A stretch of 52,776 nucleotides of DNA from Candidatus Woesebacteria bacterium RIFCSPHIGHO2_02_FULL_42_20 (GCA_001792535.1 MGGS01000001.1:122882-175657), one strand, 5' to 3'. Counted from the stretch's first letter, positions 7,392 through 16,860 are shown. Made by a program: numbers and translations. Notes: a model not told the origin generated them from the letters alone.

Positions 7392-8795
7392 ATGAATTTT
7401 AACAAGCAGGAAAAAAAGGCTTTCCCCAAGCCTTTGCCTCTTAGTAAACTCATAGGTCCGTCATTTATCATCTTAGGGATGGGCCTCGGTAGCGGGGAAC
7501 TTGTGCTGTGGCCTTATTTATCTTCAAACTTCGGCCTGGGTATAATTTGGGCAGCAATCTTAGGGATCACTTTCCAATTTTTCATAAACATGGAAATTGA
7601 GCGCTACACCTTGGCGACCGGAGAAAGTATCTTTGTGGGCTTAGCCAGAAAATTCGGCAGGTTTGCCCCAGTTTGGTTCATCTCGACAACACTCATTCCC
7701 TGGATGTGGCCGGGAATTATTGCTTCATCGGCTACCGTACTGGCTGCTGCTCTAAATATCGGGTATTCCAAATACGTAGGCATAGCACTCCTAATCATTA
7801 TCGGCATTTTGTTTAGCCTAGGCCGTGTAGTCTACAAAACCCAGGAGTCCATTCAAAAAACAATAATACTTGTCGGAGTACCTTTTATATTTATTGTCAC
7901 TTTGTTTTTGGCCAAAGGCCCGGACTGGCAAGCCCTGGCGGTAGGCGTCGTGGGCAAAGGAGACGGTTTTTGGTTTTTGCCCGTTGGTCTTCCTTTTGCG
8001 ACCTTTTTGGGTGCTCTGGCTTACGCAGGTGCAGGCGGCAATCTGAACTTGGCCCAATCGTTCTATGTCAAAGAAAAAGGCTATGGCATGGGTAAGTTTT
8101 CAGGCAGAATCACCAATATTCTTAGGGGTAATTCGGAAGACATAAAACTTGAAGGCACAACGTTTAACGTAAACAAAGATAACGTCGATCGATTCAATAC
8201 TTGGTGGAAAAGGATAAATATCGAGCACGCTTTACTCTTCTGGCTTACAGGCGCTTTCACTATGGTCCTGCTTTCGCTTTTAGCTTTTTCGACAGTTTTC
8301 GCCGACCCGGGTGTGGAAACCGGTATCAACTTTTTAATCCACGAAGCCGCTGCAATTGCCAGGCAAACATTTCCTTTTTTGGGTACTATCTTCTTGGTAA
8401 TGGCCGGTGTAATGCTTTTCGGGACCCAATTTGCAGTTTTCGGAAGTAACAGCAGAATAGCAAGCGAAAATTTGGTCATAGCAAACCGGGAAAAGTTTCA
8501 AATAACCAGTCTGCCCAAATACTTTTATATCTTTCTCTGGGTTCAAATATTTGCAGGAATAGCAATCTTTGCTGCAGGATTCACCGAACCGCTCGGGTTG
8601 ATTGTCATTGGTGCCGTAATGAACGCATTTTCGATGTTTATCTACTCCGGAATGCTTTTGCTACTCAACTCATCCATTTTGAGCAAACCACTTCGCCCTT
8701 CTCCATTTAGGCTGATCGCCGTCGGCTTGGCATTCCTGTTCTACGGAGGCTTTTCCGTTTACACCATTTTCCAAAACCTCCAAAAGTTAATATAA
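7392..8795 (+). CDS. Nramp-like (APC superfamily) transporter, non-canonical motifs
   Basis: About 11 TM helices. N-terminal GPSFIILGMGLGSGELVLWPYLSS and LAYAGAGGNLNLAQSFYVKEKGYGMG match Nramp-related proteins. Confidence 0.82.
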   Translation: MNFNKQEKKAFPKPLPLSKLIGPSFIILGMGLGSGELVLWPYLSSNFGLGIIWAAILGITFQFFINMEIERYTLATGESIFVGLARKFGRFAPVWFISTTLIPWMWPGIIASSATVLAAALNIGYSKYVGIALLIIIGILFSLGRVVYKTQESIQKTIILVGVPFIFIVTLFLAKGPDWQALAVGVVGKGDGFWFLPVGLPFATFLGALAYAGAGGNLNLAQSFYVKEKGYGMGKFSGRITNILRGNSEDIKLEGTTFNVNKDNVDRFNTWWKRINIEHALLFWLTGAFTMVLLSLLAFSTVFADPGVETGINFLIHEAAAIARQTFPFLGTIFLVMAGVMLFGTQFAVFGSNSRIASENLVIANREKFQITSLPKYFYIFLWVQIFAGIAIFAAGFTEPLGLIVIGAVMNAFSMFIYSGMLLLLNSSILSKPLRPSPFRLIAVGLAFLFYGGFSVYTIFQNLQKLI

Positions 8796-8806
8796 TTTTA
8801 CAAGAC

Positions 8807-9817
8807 ATGCCGCGTATAAAACACATCTTGCTGATGCTATCGCTGTGCAGCCTTTGTGCCGTCCTGGGTTTATTTGCAGGCAGCCTTGGAAAAACGGCTT
8901 TACTTCTTGATCTGGTTAAACCGGTAAAAATCAGGTCCTATCCGGACTTAAACAGCTTTACCATTGAAAACCTTAGCAAACGACAAAGAGCCGAAAGTGA
9001 AATTAGTATTGAAAGGGAAATTACTGCTAATCAAGATTTCACAGGCTTTTTGGTCAATTTTTTGACTTTTGATCAAAGCGCCAAGGCCAGAAAAATCACA
9101 GGACTGCTAAATGTTCCAAAAGGTGACCGCAGGTTTCCTTTGGTTATTCTTATCAGGGGTTATGTTGACCAAGCACTCTACGAAACAGGCGTAGGCACGC
9201 GGCGAGTCGGAGAATTTTTAGCTTCCAATGGCTTTATCACCGTTGCACCGGATTACCTGGGTTACGGAGCTTCCAACGAGCAGGACGCAAATATTTTTAA
9301 AGCCAGGTTTGAAACTTACACAACCACCTTGGACCTATTAGCGTCGCTTGATTCTATCCCATCTTGGGATAAAACAAACTTATTCATTTGGGCCCATTCA
9401 AACGGCGGTTACATAGCGCTTGTTACACTTGAAGCAACAGGCCAATACATTCCTACCAGTCTATGGGCACCCGTAAGCAAAGCTTTCCCGTATTCAGTGC
9501 TTTACTACACAGATGAGTCGGCCGACGGCGGTAAATTCATACGCAGCGAGTTGGCGCGCTTTGAGGAATATCATACGGCTGATCTTTTTTCAATTCAACC
9601 CTATTTGGGCAAAATCGGAGCGCCGATACAATTACACCAAGGCGGAGCCGATGCAGCTGTTCCAATTGCATGGACAACCGCTCTGGCTTCAACTCTAACT
9701 AAGCTAGGTAAACAAGTGACTTACTTTAAATACTTAGATGCTGACCATAATATGAATCCAGACTGGAACGCCGCGATCCAAGCCGATCTTGAATTTTTCC
9801 GTTCGCTTATGAGATGA
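8807..9817 (+). CDS. Alpha/beta hydrolase (prolyl-oligopeptidase-like), membrane-anchored
   Basis: Nucleophile elbow WAHSNGGYIAL (GxSxG variant), DADHNMNPDW His motif, N-terminal TM. Confidence 0.88.
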   Translation: MPRIKHILLMLSLCSLCAVLGLFAGSLGKTALLLDLVKPVKIRSYPDLNSFTIENLSKRQRAESEISIEREITANQDFTGFLVNFLTFDQSAKARKITGLLNVPKGDRRFPLVILIRGYVDQALYETGVGTRRVGEFLASNGFITVAPDYLGYGASNEQDANIFKARFETYTTTLDLLASLDSIPSWDKTNLFIWAHSNGGYIALVTLEATGQYIPTSLWAPVSKAFPYSVLYYTDESADGGKFIRSELARFEEYHTADLFSIQPYLGKIGAPIQLHQGGADAAVPIAWTTALASTLTKLGKQVTYFKYLDADHNMNPDWNAAIQADLEFFRSLMR

Positions 9818-9827
9818 TAAAAAAACT

Positions 9828-10172
9828 ATGAAATTGCTCATTAAGCTTGCCACTAACGTCTTTGCGCTTTATATTGTCGCTTCTATAGTGCCGGGTGTCA
9901 TAATTAGAGACTTATGGAGTGCGGTTGTCGCCGCTGTGATTATAGGTGTGATAAACACCTTTTTGAGGCCAATTTTGCAAATTCTGGCTTTGCCGGTAAC
10001 TATTTTGACTTTTGGAGTATTTGCCTTCTTAATTAATGTTTCGCTTTTGTATCTGGCTGCAAGCATAGTAGACGGTTTTGTAATTACAAATTTTGCCTCC
10101 GCTGTCGTAGCCTCAATTGCGCTGTTTTTTATTTCCTGGTTCCTTCATAAGTTGGGGGAAGAGAAAAAATGA
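9828..10172 (+). CDS. Phage-holin-family / 4-TM membrane protein
   Basis: Four hydrophobic segments, INTFLRPILQILALPVTILTFGVFAFLINVSLL signature. Confidence 0.88.
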   Translation: MKLLIKLATNVFALYIVASIVPGVIIRDLWSAVVAAVIIGVINTFLRPILQILALPVTILTFGVFAFLINVSLLYLAASIVDGFVITNFASAVVASIALFFISWFLHKLGEEKK

Positions 10173-10188
10173 GCTATAATACTTCCAA

Positions 10189-10335
10189 ATGAAAAAATAC
10201 ATCAAGAAAAAGTCTGGGCCGAAATTGGGCTTTCGCACGGCAGACTTTTTTAGAGGCAGCAAATTTAGCGGCGGGGGCAAGCCACCTTCGGCGAAGTTCA
10301 ATCCTTCAAGATTTAAAATTCAACACAAAGGCTAA
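10189..10335 (+). CDS. Small basic protein (48 aa), below ORF-track cutoff; function unknown
   Basis: Translation MKKYIKKKSGPKLGFRTADFFRGSKFSGGGKPPSAKFNPSRFKIQHKG, ending just before tig; preceded by a TATAAT-like box at 10175-10180. Confidence 0.5.
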   Translation: MKKYIKKKSGPKLGFRTADFFRGSKFSGGGKPPSAKFNPSRFKIQHKG

Positions 10336-10338
10336 CCT

Positions 10339-11190
10339 ATGGTAACCAACAACTCGGCAACTATACCTACAATTACCTCAACTATTGCACGCGAAGCTGA
10401 TAAAAGCGTCCTGGTCAGCCTTAGTGTGCCTATCGGTCTTGTCGAAGATGAAATTGAAAAGGTCTTGGAGCAAGAGGCAAAACATACCGAAGTCGCAGGC
10501 TTTAGAAAAGGCATGGCGCCAAAACATCTGGTCCGGAAAAATATCTCCGAGGATAAACTTCTCAACATGGCGCTTTCTTCAATTTTACCGAAAGCATTTT
10601 CCGAAGCAGTAAAGGAAAACAAGCTAAACATAATAATGTATCCAAAATTTGAAATTTCAGCCAAAAAAGAAAGCGTTATCGAGGTAAAAGCTGTTACCTG
10701 CGAGGTTCCCGAAATAGATCTTGGAGACTATAGAGAACTAATCAAAAGAAACAAACGCATCTCGACTGACCAGCCCACTAGGGAACAAAAAGACGGAGAA
10801 ATCATTCGAATCCTTATTGAAAAATTCAAAAACACGCTTCTTCCAAAAGTATTGGTCAGCGCGGAAGTAGACTTGAAATTGGCAAATTTACTCTCTAGAC
10901 TCGAGAAACTTGGGCTTACCCTTGAGTCTTATCTACAATCGACGGGCAAAACGCCCGAAACACTGCGCAAAGAATACGAAGAGCAAGTCAGAGGCTCGCT
11001 TATTCTTGATTTTGTATTGAGTGGAATTTCTTCAAAAGAAAATATAAAGATTGAAGACACCGAAGCGGTTAGCTACTTTAAAGCAGCTAACCCAAATAGC
11101 ACTTCTGATCCAAATGAAAACCAACTACCGATTGTCAAACAGGCTCTCAAAAAGCGAAAGGCACTTGATATTTTAACCTCCCTGTTGTAA
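10339..11190 (+). CDS. tig: Trigger factor, short form without PPIase domain
   Basis: Ribosome-binding domain with GFRKGMAPKHLVRK (trigger-factor signature) and a helical C-terminal domain. 283 aa with no FKBP segment. Confidence 0.88.
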   Translation: MVTNNSATIPTITSTIAREADKSVLVSLSVPIGLVEDEIEKVLEQEAKHTEVAGFRKGMAPKHLVRKNISEDKLLNMALSSILPKAFSEAVKENKLNIIMYPKFEISAKKESVIEVKAVTCEVPEIDLGDYRELIKRNKRISTDQPTREQKDGEIIRILIEKFKNTLLPKVLVSAEVDLKLANLLSRLEKLGLTLESYLQSTGKTPETLRKEYEEQVRGSLILDFVLSGISSKENIKIEDTEAVSYFKAANPNSTSDPNENQLPIVKQALKKRKALDILTSLL

Positions 11191-11220
11191 AATCCTCCCA
11201 ACTGTTGTATGCTATAGGAT

Positions 11221-11868
11221 GTGTTTTATCAAACCATGAATAGCCAAAATAAACTCAGCGACAAAAAGGCGATCAGGCGAGCTAATGTTTTGGAAAGCCT
11301 CAAAGACATTGGTGGTTCCAGTGTGGATTCTTTTAAAAATGATTTGCTTGGGGGTATGTCCAATGATTTTGTAAACCAGGTTTTCGGCGGAGGTTACGGT
11401 AAAAAGTACTCCGGTGAAATATCTCCAGGCGAGGCTCTCGAATTTTCCGAAGTAATGACAGGCAATCGGGAGGCCAAAGAGAAGCTTGTCAGTCAAGTAA
11501 GAATCGAAAAAACTTTAGTTGAAGAAGAAAGACTTCTACTTGAAAAAAAGGGCAAGGAACTGCAGATGCAGCTTTATGTACTAAAGCAAGAGGTAGAAAC
11601 TTTGACTGCAACCACCGAAGGTCTAGCCAAGGAACTGCGGGTAGCCGCTATCCAAGCACCGGTCGAGCCCGGTGTATATCACTTAATCTTTTTCGAGAAA
11701 TTAATCGAGTTTCTAAAAAGTTTCAGAAAGAAAATTGAAAAAGCGGCCATATGGCTGCACGCTACCAACAAACGTGCCCAAAAGAAAAATTTCTGGGGGC
11801 TGTATAAATCCCAAGGCAGCAAGTTTTTCCTTTCGGGTGAACATTACTCGCAGCGTTCTGCCGGCTAG
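11221..11868 (+). CDS. Coiled-coil protein of unknown function, CPR-type
   Basis: Long Glu/Lys heptads (RIEKTLVEEERLLLEKKGKELQMQLYVLKQEVETLTA), with a C-terminal aromatic/basic tail. Confidence 0.75.
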   Translation: MFYQTMNSQNKLSDKKAIRRANVLESLKDIGGSSVDSFKNDLLGGMSNDFVNQVFGGGYGKKYSGEISPGEALEFSEVMTGNREAKEKLVSQVRIEKTLVEEERLLLEKKGKELQMQLYVLKQEVETLTATTEGLAKELRVAAIQAPVEPGVYHLIFFEKLIEFLKSFRKKIEKAAIWLHATNKRAQKKNFWGLYKSQGSKFFLSGEHYSQRSAG

Positions 11869-11912
11869 AGTCAATTGCTTAAGCCTTCATTATCTTGTAG
11901 AATTCCATTACT

Positions 11913-11986
11913 GGTCGGTTAGCTCAGTTGGCCAGAGCGCATACTTGACGTGTATGAGGTCGCGGGTTCGAGCCCTGCACCGACCA
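11913..11986 (+). tRNA. tRNA-Val(GAC)
   Basis: GGTCGGT/ACCGACC acceptor, CATAC-TTGACGT-GTATG anticodon arm. Confidence 0.96.
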
Positions 11987-12000
11987 CAAATTTTATTTCT

Positions 12001-12071
12001 GGGCCCGTCGTTCAATGGCAGGACACATGGCTGGCAGTCATGGAACGGGAGTTCGATTCTCCCTGGGTCCA
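12001..12071 (+). tRNA. tRNA-Ala(GGC)
   Basis: GGGCCCG/TGGGTCC acceptor with the G3:U70 alanine identity pair; CATGG-CTGGCAG-TCATG anticodon arm. Confidence 0.92.
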
Positions 12072-12119
12072 CAAGAGAGAAAATTGCAAGCAAGAGGTAC
12101 TTGGTGTAATCAAAAATTT

Positions 12120-12818
12120 ATGGCCAACCAACAACTGTCCGATTATGTCGGACAACAACTACGACAAGGGAAAAACAAAGAAGAAATAAGGACCAAACTT
12201 TTAGGAACCGGGTGGCAAGAAACGGATATTAACCACGTGCTCAATGCGACCAATTCTGTTCAATCTTCCAGTCCTCCATTGCCTCCTCAACAGTCTTCAT
12301 TCACTTCAACGGGTATGCAACAACTTGACCCTAAAGCTGTGTGGTTATTTTTTCTTCATTCAGTTTTTATGTTTCTGTTCATTGCGATTTGGATAGTGTT
12401 TGGATTTATAGCCGCATTAACCGATTCATTGGCTGGGACCCTGGAAATTGGGTTGTTAATCCTTCTGGCTTTTTTGGTTTTTTCTTTCATTTGGGCAAAA
12501 CTCACTTATCGTTTCTATCGTTACGAACTCACTGATGCCGGTTTTCGTAAGGAGCTCGGAGTTATTTATAAAAAGTATGTAACCATTCCTTATGACCGCA
12601 TTCAGAACGTCGATATTTATCGCGGTATCTTGGCTCGCATACTTGGATTGTCTGACCTTAACATCCAAACGGCTGGAATGAGCGCAACGGTCGGAAGATT
12701 TGGTATGTCTGGTGGTGGCGCTGAAGGACGATTGCCAGCAGTATCCCGAGAAACTGCCGAGCAACTCCGTGACGAGCTTATTCAACGAGCTCGCCAAGCC
12801 AAGAATCAGGGACTCTAG
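12120..12818 (+). CDS. Bacterial PH (YdbS-like) domain membrane protein
   Basis: Two TM helices followed by YRYELTDAGFRKELGVIYKKYVTIPYDRIQNVDIYRGILARILGLSDLNIQTAG. The ATG at 12120 is preferred because the ORF-track start lies inside tRNA-Ala. Confidence 0.88.
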   Translation: MANQQLSDYVGQQLRQGKNKEEIRTKLLGTGWQETDINHVLNATNSVQSSSPPLPPQQSSFTSTGMQQLDPKAVWLFFLHSVFMFLFIAIWIVFGFIAALTDSLAGTLEIGLLILLAFLVFSFIWAKLTYRFYRYELTDAGFRKELGVIYKKYVTIPYDRIQNVDIYRGILARILGLSDLNIQTAGMSATVGRFGMSGGGAEGRLPAVSRETAEQLRDELIQRARQAKNQGL

Positions 12819-12912
12819 CTTTTATATGCGCTCCGTCTTTATTCTCCGGTAAAACTCGTGTACAATTATGTTTATCCAAAAGACCCGAGTGGGTTTTTTG
12901 TTGTCTAAAAAC

Positions 12913-14643
12913 ATGTATAAAATGCTTAAAACTTTTTATCATTTTTACGCCTCTAGAAGGTTAGTGTTTATATTTTTCATATTTTTGGTAATTTCCTCCG
13001 CAATTCTTGGAAGTCTGACGCCGTATTTTTACAAATTATTTGTCGATTCAATTTCCCTCCAGCAATTTAACAAACTATTATTATTGCTCGTTATTTATAT
13101 ATTCGTTAGAGTCATTGACCTTATAATACACACCCTTTCTTTTTACGTCGGCGATATCCATCTGGCATTACCGTCATCCGCAAACGCCAGAACCGCGATA
13201 TTCAAACATATTCAGGATTTAGATTTTGCTTTCCATGTCAGGAAAAGCACAGGCAGCTTAATCTCGGTTTTTAAAAGAGGGGACGGAGCCTTTTGGAATC
13301 TTTCTCACCAACTGCATTACAAGATCTTAAATATTCTTGTGAGTTTTGTAGTCATGCTTTATTTTTTTTCAAGGCTTAACTTACTCATAACCGTAACTTC
13401 TGTCATTTCATTTCTGGTAACCATCATCGCAGCGAAGATTTGGATCACCTACCACATAAAACTGAGGAATGCCGCAAACACCGAAGAAGACAAAGTATCG
13501 GCAATAATAGTAGACAACATGATCGGTTACGAAACTGTCAAACTATTCTCGAATGAGGCTTGGGAATACCACAGGCTCAAAAATGAATTTAGAATTTGGC
13601 TCAGTAAAAATTTTAATTATCTTTTTTCATACAGAGTTTTTGATATTACGATAGGCTCTTTTGTAAATATCAGCATTTTAGCAGGAATTGCGCTGGCACT
13701 TATCTTGGTTTCCGGGTCTAAACTCGGAGTCGGAGATTTTGTCCTGGTTGTTGCATTCATTGAAAGCTTTCACGCCAAGGTCTGGGATCTAATATGGGGC
13801 TTTCGCGAAATTGCAAAAAGTTACACAGACATCCAAAAATATTTCGGTATTTTAGACAATGAAGTTCAAATAAAAGATCCCGTCAATGAAAAAAAACTCA
13901 CCATAATCAAAGGCGAAATCGAATTTAGCGGTGTTTACTTTGCCTATGAAAAAAATACCAGGGAAGCCTTGAAAAATGTCAACCTGAAAATCCGCGAAGG
14001 CCAAACGGTTGCCTTGGTCGGCCGCTCCGGAAGCGGCAAAACCACACTTGTAAAGCTATTAATGCGATTTTACGACGTTAGCCGAGGGAAAATAACAATA
14101 GACGACATTAATATTAAAAATTTGTCCAAGTCGCGCCTGCGCTCATTTATCGGCGTTGTCCCACAAGAGCCTATTTTATTTAATCATTCGATAAAATATA
14201 ATATAAGCTACGGAAGACCCAGAGCATCGTTAAAGGAAATAGTTTCCGCTGCCAGGATGGCAAATATCGCCGAGTTTATCGAAACCCTCCCCAAAAAATA
14301 CGAGACACAAGTAGGAGAGCGAGGAGTAAAACTTTCTGGTGGTCAAAAGCAAAGATTGGCAATTGCCAGAATGATTCTTGCCGATCCTGAAATAATTATT
14401 TTCGACGAGGCGACGAGCCAGCTGGACAGCGAATCGGAAAGGCTCATCCAAGATGCTATCTGGCGGGTGACGGCAAACAAGACGACAATTATTATCGCGC
14501 ACCGCCTGTCAACTGTCATGAAAGCCGACAAGATAATAGTCATGGACAACGGCAAGATCGTTGAGATCGGCTCGCACAGAGAGTTACTTGCCAGAAAGAA
14601 GTCACTCTACAGGCGATTTTGGAATTTACAAATAAAATTATGA
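12913..14643 (+). CDS. ABC exporter, fused permease/ATPase
   Basis: Six-TM N-terminus, Walker A LVGRSGSGKTT, signature LSGGQKQR, Walker B IIIFDEAT. Start moved to 12913 because a terminator-like hairpin occupies 12883-12899. Confidence 0.93.
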   Translation: MYKMLKTFYHFYASRRLVFIFFIFLVISSAILGSLTPYFYKLFVDSISLQQFNKLLLLLVIYIFVRVIDLIIHTLSFYVGDIHLALPSSANARTAIFKHIQDLDFAFHVRKSTGSLISVFKRGDGAFWNLSHQLHYKILNILVSFVVMLYFFSRLNLLITVTSVISFLVTIIAAKIWITYHIKLRNAANTEEDKVSAIIVDNMIGYETVKLFSNEAWEYHRLKNEFRIWLSKNFNYLFSYRVFDITIGSFVNISILAGIALALILVSGSKLGVGDFVLVVAFIESFHAKVWDLIWGFREIAKSYTDIQKYFGILDNEVQIKDPVNEKKLTIIKGEIEFSGVYFAYEKNTREALKNVNLKIREGQTVALVGRSGSGKTTLVKLLMRFYDVSRGKITIDDINIKNLSKSRLRSFIGVVPQEPILFNHSIKYNISYGRPRASLKEIVSAARMANIAEFIETLPKKYETQVGERGVKLSGGQKQRLAIARMILADPEIIIFDEATSQLDSESERLIQDAIWRVTANKTTIIIAHRLSTVMKADKIIVMDNGKIVEIGSHRELLARKKSLYRRFWNLQIKL

Positions 14644-15434
14644 AAAGTTTTGAAACCAAACAGATCATCATTAAAGTCCCCACAAATAATAATAAATTGC
14701 TGTCTAAAACTCTGGAAAACATCAACCGAAACAAGGAAATTTATGCCCTGTGGAAGGTAATTAACGTCAACGCCATCGACAGACTCGGCATGAGTGACCA
14801 TGGCCCTGTTCACTTTCAAATCGTTGCTAACATTGCCCTTCGTTTGTGCAGAATTATAAGTAAATATGGTATAAAAATGTCAGCGGTTACAGACTTTGGC
14901 CTTACAAACGACCATTGCGAGGTTATTATATTTTTGGCAAGTATTTTTCATGACCTTGGAATGACAATTTGCCGCGAGGGCCACGAAGAATTTAGCTTGA
15001 TTATTGCAAATAATCTCTTGCACCAAGTGCTTGATTTTCTGCCAACAGACGAGAGAACCATTGTTACTTCCGAAGTTTTACACGCGATTATTGCCCACAG
15101 AAAAAACGGCGTACCATATACGTTTGAAGCCGGAATTGTCCGTGTCGCCGATGCCTTGGATATGTCTGAGGGCAGGTCGAGAATCCCTTACGAAGACGGG
15201 AAAATAGATATTCACTCGGTTTCTGCCGCAGCGATTGACAAAATAGAAATTAGAGAAGGTACGGCTAAGCCGATACAAATAACTATCACAATGAATAACT
15301 CCGCGGGGATATTCCAAATCGATGAACTGCTCAAGAGCAAACTCAAAGGTTCAAAAATCGAAGACTTCGTCGAAGTCAAAGCCTACGTCAACCGCGGCAG
15401 CGAAAAAAAGTTGATCAAAGAGTATAAACTATAA
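14640..15434 (+). CDS. HD-domain phosphohydrolase
   Basis: SDHGPVHFQIV...IIFLASIFHDLGMTICREGHEEFS (HD motif). ATGA start/stop overlap with the ABC exporter. Confidence 0.88.
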   Translation: MKSFETKQIIIKVPTNNNKLLSKTLENINRNKEIYALWKVINVNAIDRLGMSDHGPVHFQIVANIALRLCRIISKYGIKMSAVTDFGLTNDHCEVIIFLASIFHDLGMTICREGHEEFSLIIANNLLHQVLDFLPTDERTIVTSEVLHAIIAHRKNGVPYTFEAGIVRVADALDMSEGRSRIPYEDGKIDIHSVSAAAIDKIEIREGTAKPIQITITMNNSAGIFQIDELLKSKLKGSKIEDFVEVKAYVNRGSEKKLIKEYKL

Positions 15435-15442
15435 TTACTAAC

Positions 15443-16051
15443 ATGCCAGAAAGTGCGCAAGAAACTAAAAGTTTGGAGCCTCTGATTCGACAGGAGGTCG
15501 ACAGCATTAACAGAACATTGCTACTTGAGCCACTAATTGACAAGCCAGAACTGTTTAAAAGAGGGCTCCAAAAAAGCGACTTTGAAGATTTTCCTGAAAT
15601 TCAAAGCCTATTTATCAATAAAACAAACCAAGCACGATCAGCACCACCGGACAGAATCGCTGGCGAACTAAAAAGGCGTGATGATTATTTCAATCCTTAC
15701 AGGGTTAATAAATCTGGCAAACTAGTAGGCCAGGCCAGGAGTTTTTTAGTCGGACAGATTTTGGAAAGAGACAGGCATTTTGATCCGCTAATAGATATTG
15801 CAACAAAAATATTTGGTGATCGCTACGACATGTTTACTGCCCGAGTCAGAAACCTTGCTCACCACTTAAGTAAACGCAAGTCCAGCGGCGAACCATTGAC
15901 CAAAGAAGAAGTCCAAGAAGCATTTCTAATCGGCAAAGTTACAAGATATATCTTCAACAGTTATTTGGGTTTACAGCAAAATGACAATCTTGACGAATTG
16001 CTAGAAAATGTAAACTTTTCTCCCATTATTGCCTTCGACTCTAAGCACTAG
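15443..16051 (+). CDS. Hypothetical protein (202 aa)
   Basis: ORF following the HD-domain gene by 8 nt, no recognised family. Confidence 0.65.
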   Translation: MPESAQETKSLEPLIRQEVDSINRTLLLEPLIDKPELFKRGLQKSDFEDFPEIQSLFINKTNQARSAPPDRIAGELKRRDDYFNPYRVNKSGKLVGQARSFLVGQILERDRHFDPLIDIATKIFGDRYDMFTARVRNLAHHLSKRKSSGEPLTKEEVQEAFLIGKVTRYIFNSYLGLQQNDNLDELLENVNFSPIIAFDSKH

Positions 16052-16120
16052 CCTTTGCCTTCAGGATCACTTGGGCCTTCTTCAGCCATATGGTAATGTA
16101 TACTACTTTAGATCTAAGCC

Positions 16121-16501
16121 ATGCAAGAGAAGTTTGAAAAAATTGTCAAACAGGCCTACGACGAGTTACCGGAGGAATTCCGCTCAAAGCTTGATAACGT
16201 TGAGGTCTTTACCGAAGACTTGCCGTCGGTCGAACAAGTCACAAAGTTTAACTTGAGGCGCGAAAACAAAATCCTTCTTGGGCTTTACGAAGGCACGCCG
16301 CAAATCAAGCGCGGGCATTACGGCATAGGCGGTAATTTACCGGATAAGGTTACTTTGTTTCGTACACCTTTACTTTCGCTTACTCGCTCCCAAGCACACC
16401 TGGCAAAACTAATCAAAGACACGCTTTATCACGAAATCTGCCACCACTTCGGCATGAGTGAGGAAGCCATCCGCAGAGCACAAAACAAAAGTCGCAATTA
16501 A
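16121..16501 (+). CDS. Zincin-like metallopeptidase family protein
   Basis: HExxH motif in LYHEICHHFGMSEEAI; family-typical length of about 126 aa. Confidence 0.88.
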   Translation: MQEKFEKIVKQAYDELPEEFRSKLDNVEVFTEDLPSVEQVTKFNLRRENKILLGLYEGTPQIKRGHYGIGGNLPDKVTLFRTPLLSLTRSQAHLAKLIKDTLYHEICHHFGMSEEAIRRAQNKSRN

Positions 16502-16590
16502 GGTTAGAGTTCCTCTGAGGTGATCGCTTTAGTTGAATCTTTTAGCTACACGCTTAGCGGAGAGCCCAGTCATCGTGGTATTGAAACTGA

Positions 16591-16860
16591 ATGCCACTTT
16601 ATTCCAGCGGCCAGTTCCATAACTGCAAGGACTTGGCAATTTCTTTGGCCCTTGAAGCCGGTGAAGTGCTGGAGCACTTTCAGTGGAAAAATGACAAAGA
16701 AATGGGTGAGCGAGCCAAGTCGCACCGTGAAGATATATCCGATGAGCTTGCCGACGTCCTCATATATTTGACTCAAATATCGGACAAATTGGGAATAGAT
16801 TTGATTAAAGCTGCTGAGCGGAAACTCAAAAAAGCTGCCAAAAAAATATCCGGTAAGTAA
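16591..16860 (+). CDS. MazG-like nucleotide pyrophosphohydrolase, apparently N-terminally short
   Basis: QFHNCKDLAISLALEAGEVLEHFQWK...EDISDELADVLIYLTQISDKLGI (EExxE...ExxD pattern). Confidence 0.82.
   Translation: MPLYSSGQFHNCKDLAISLALEAGEVLEHFQWKNDKEMGERAKSHREDISDELADVLIYLTQISDKLGIDLIKAAERKLKKAAKKISGK

Noticed and set aside
11908-12189. ORFs across 11908-12189 on both strands
   Set aside because: They translate tRNA-Val and tRNA-Ala; not coding. For the same reason the ORF-track start of the PH-domain gene was moved to 12120.
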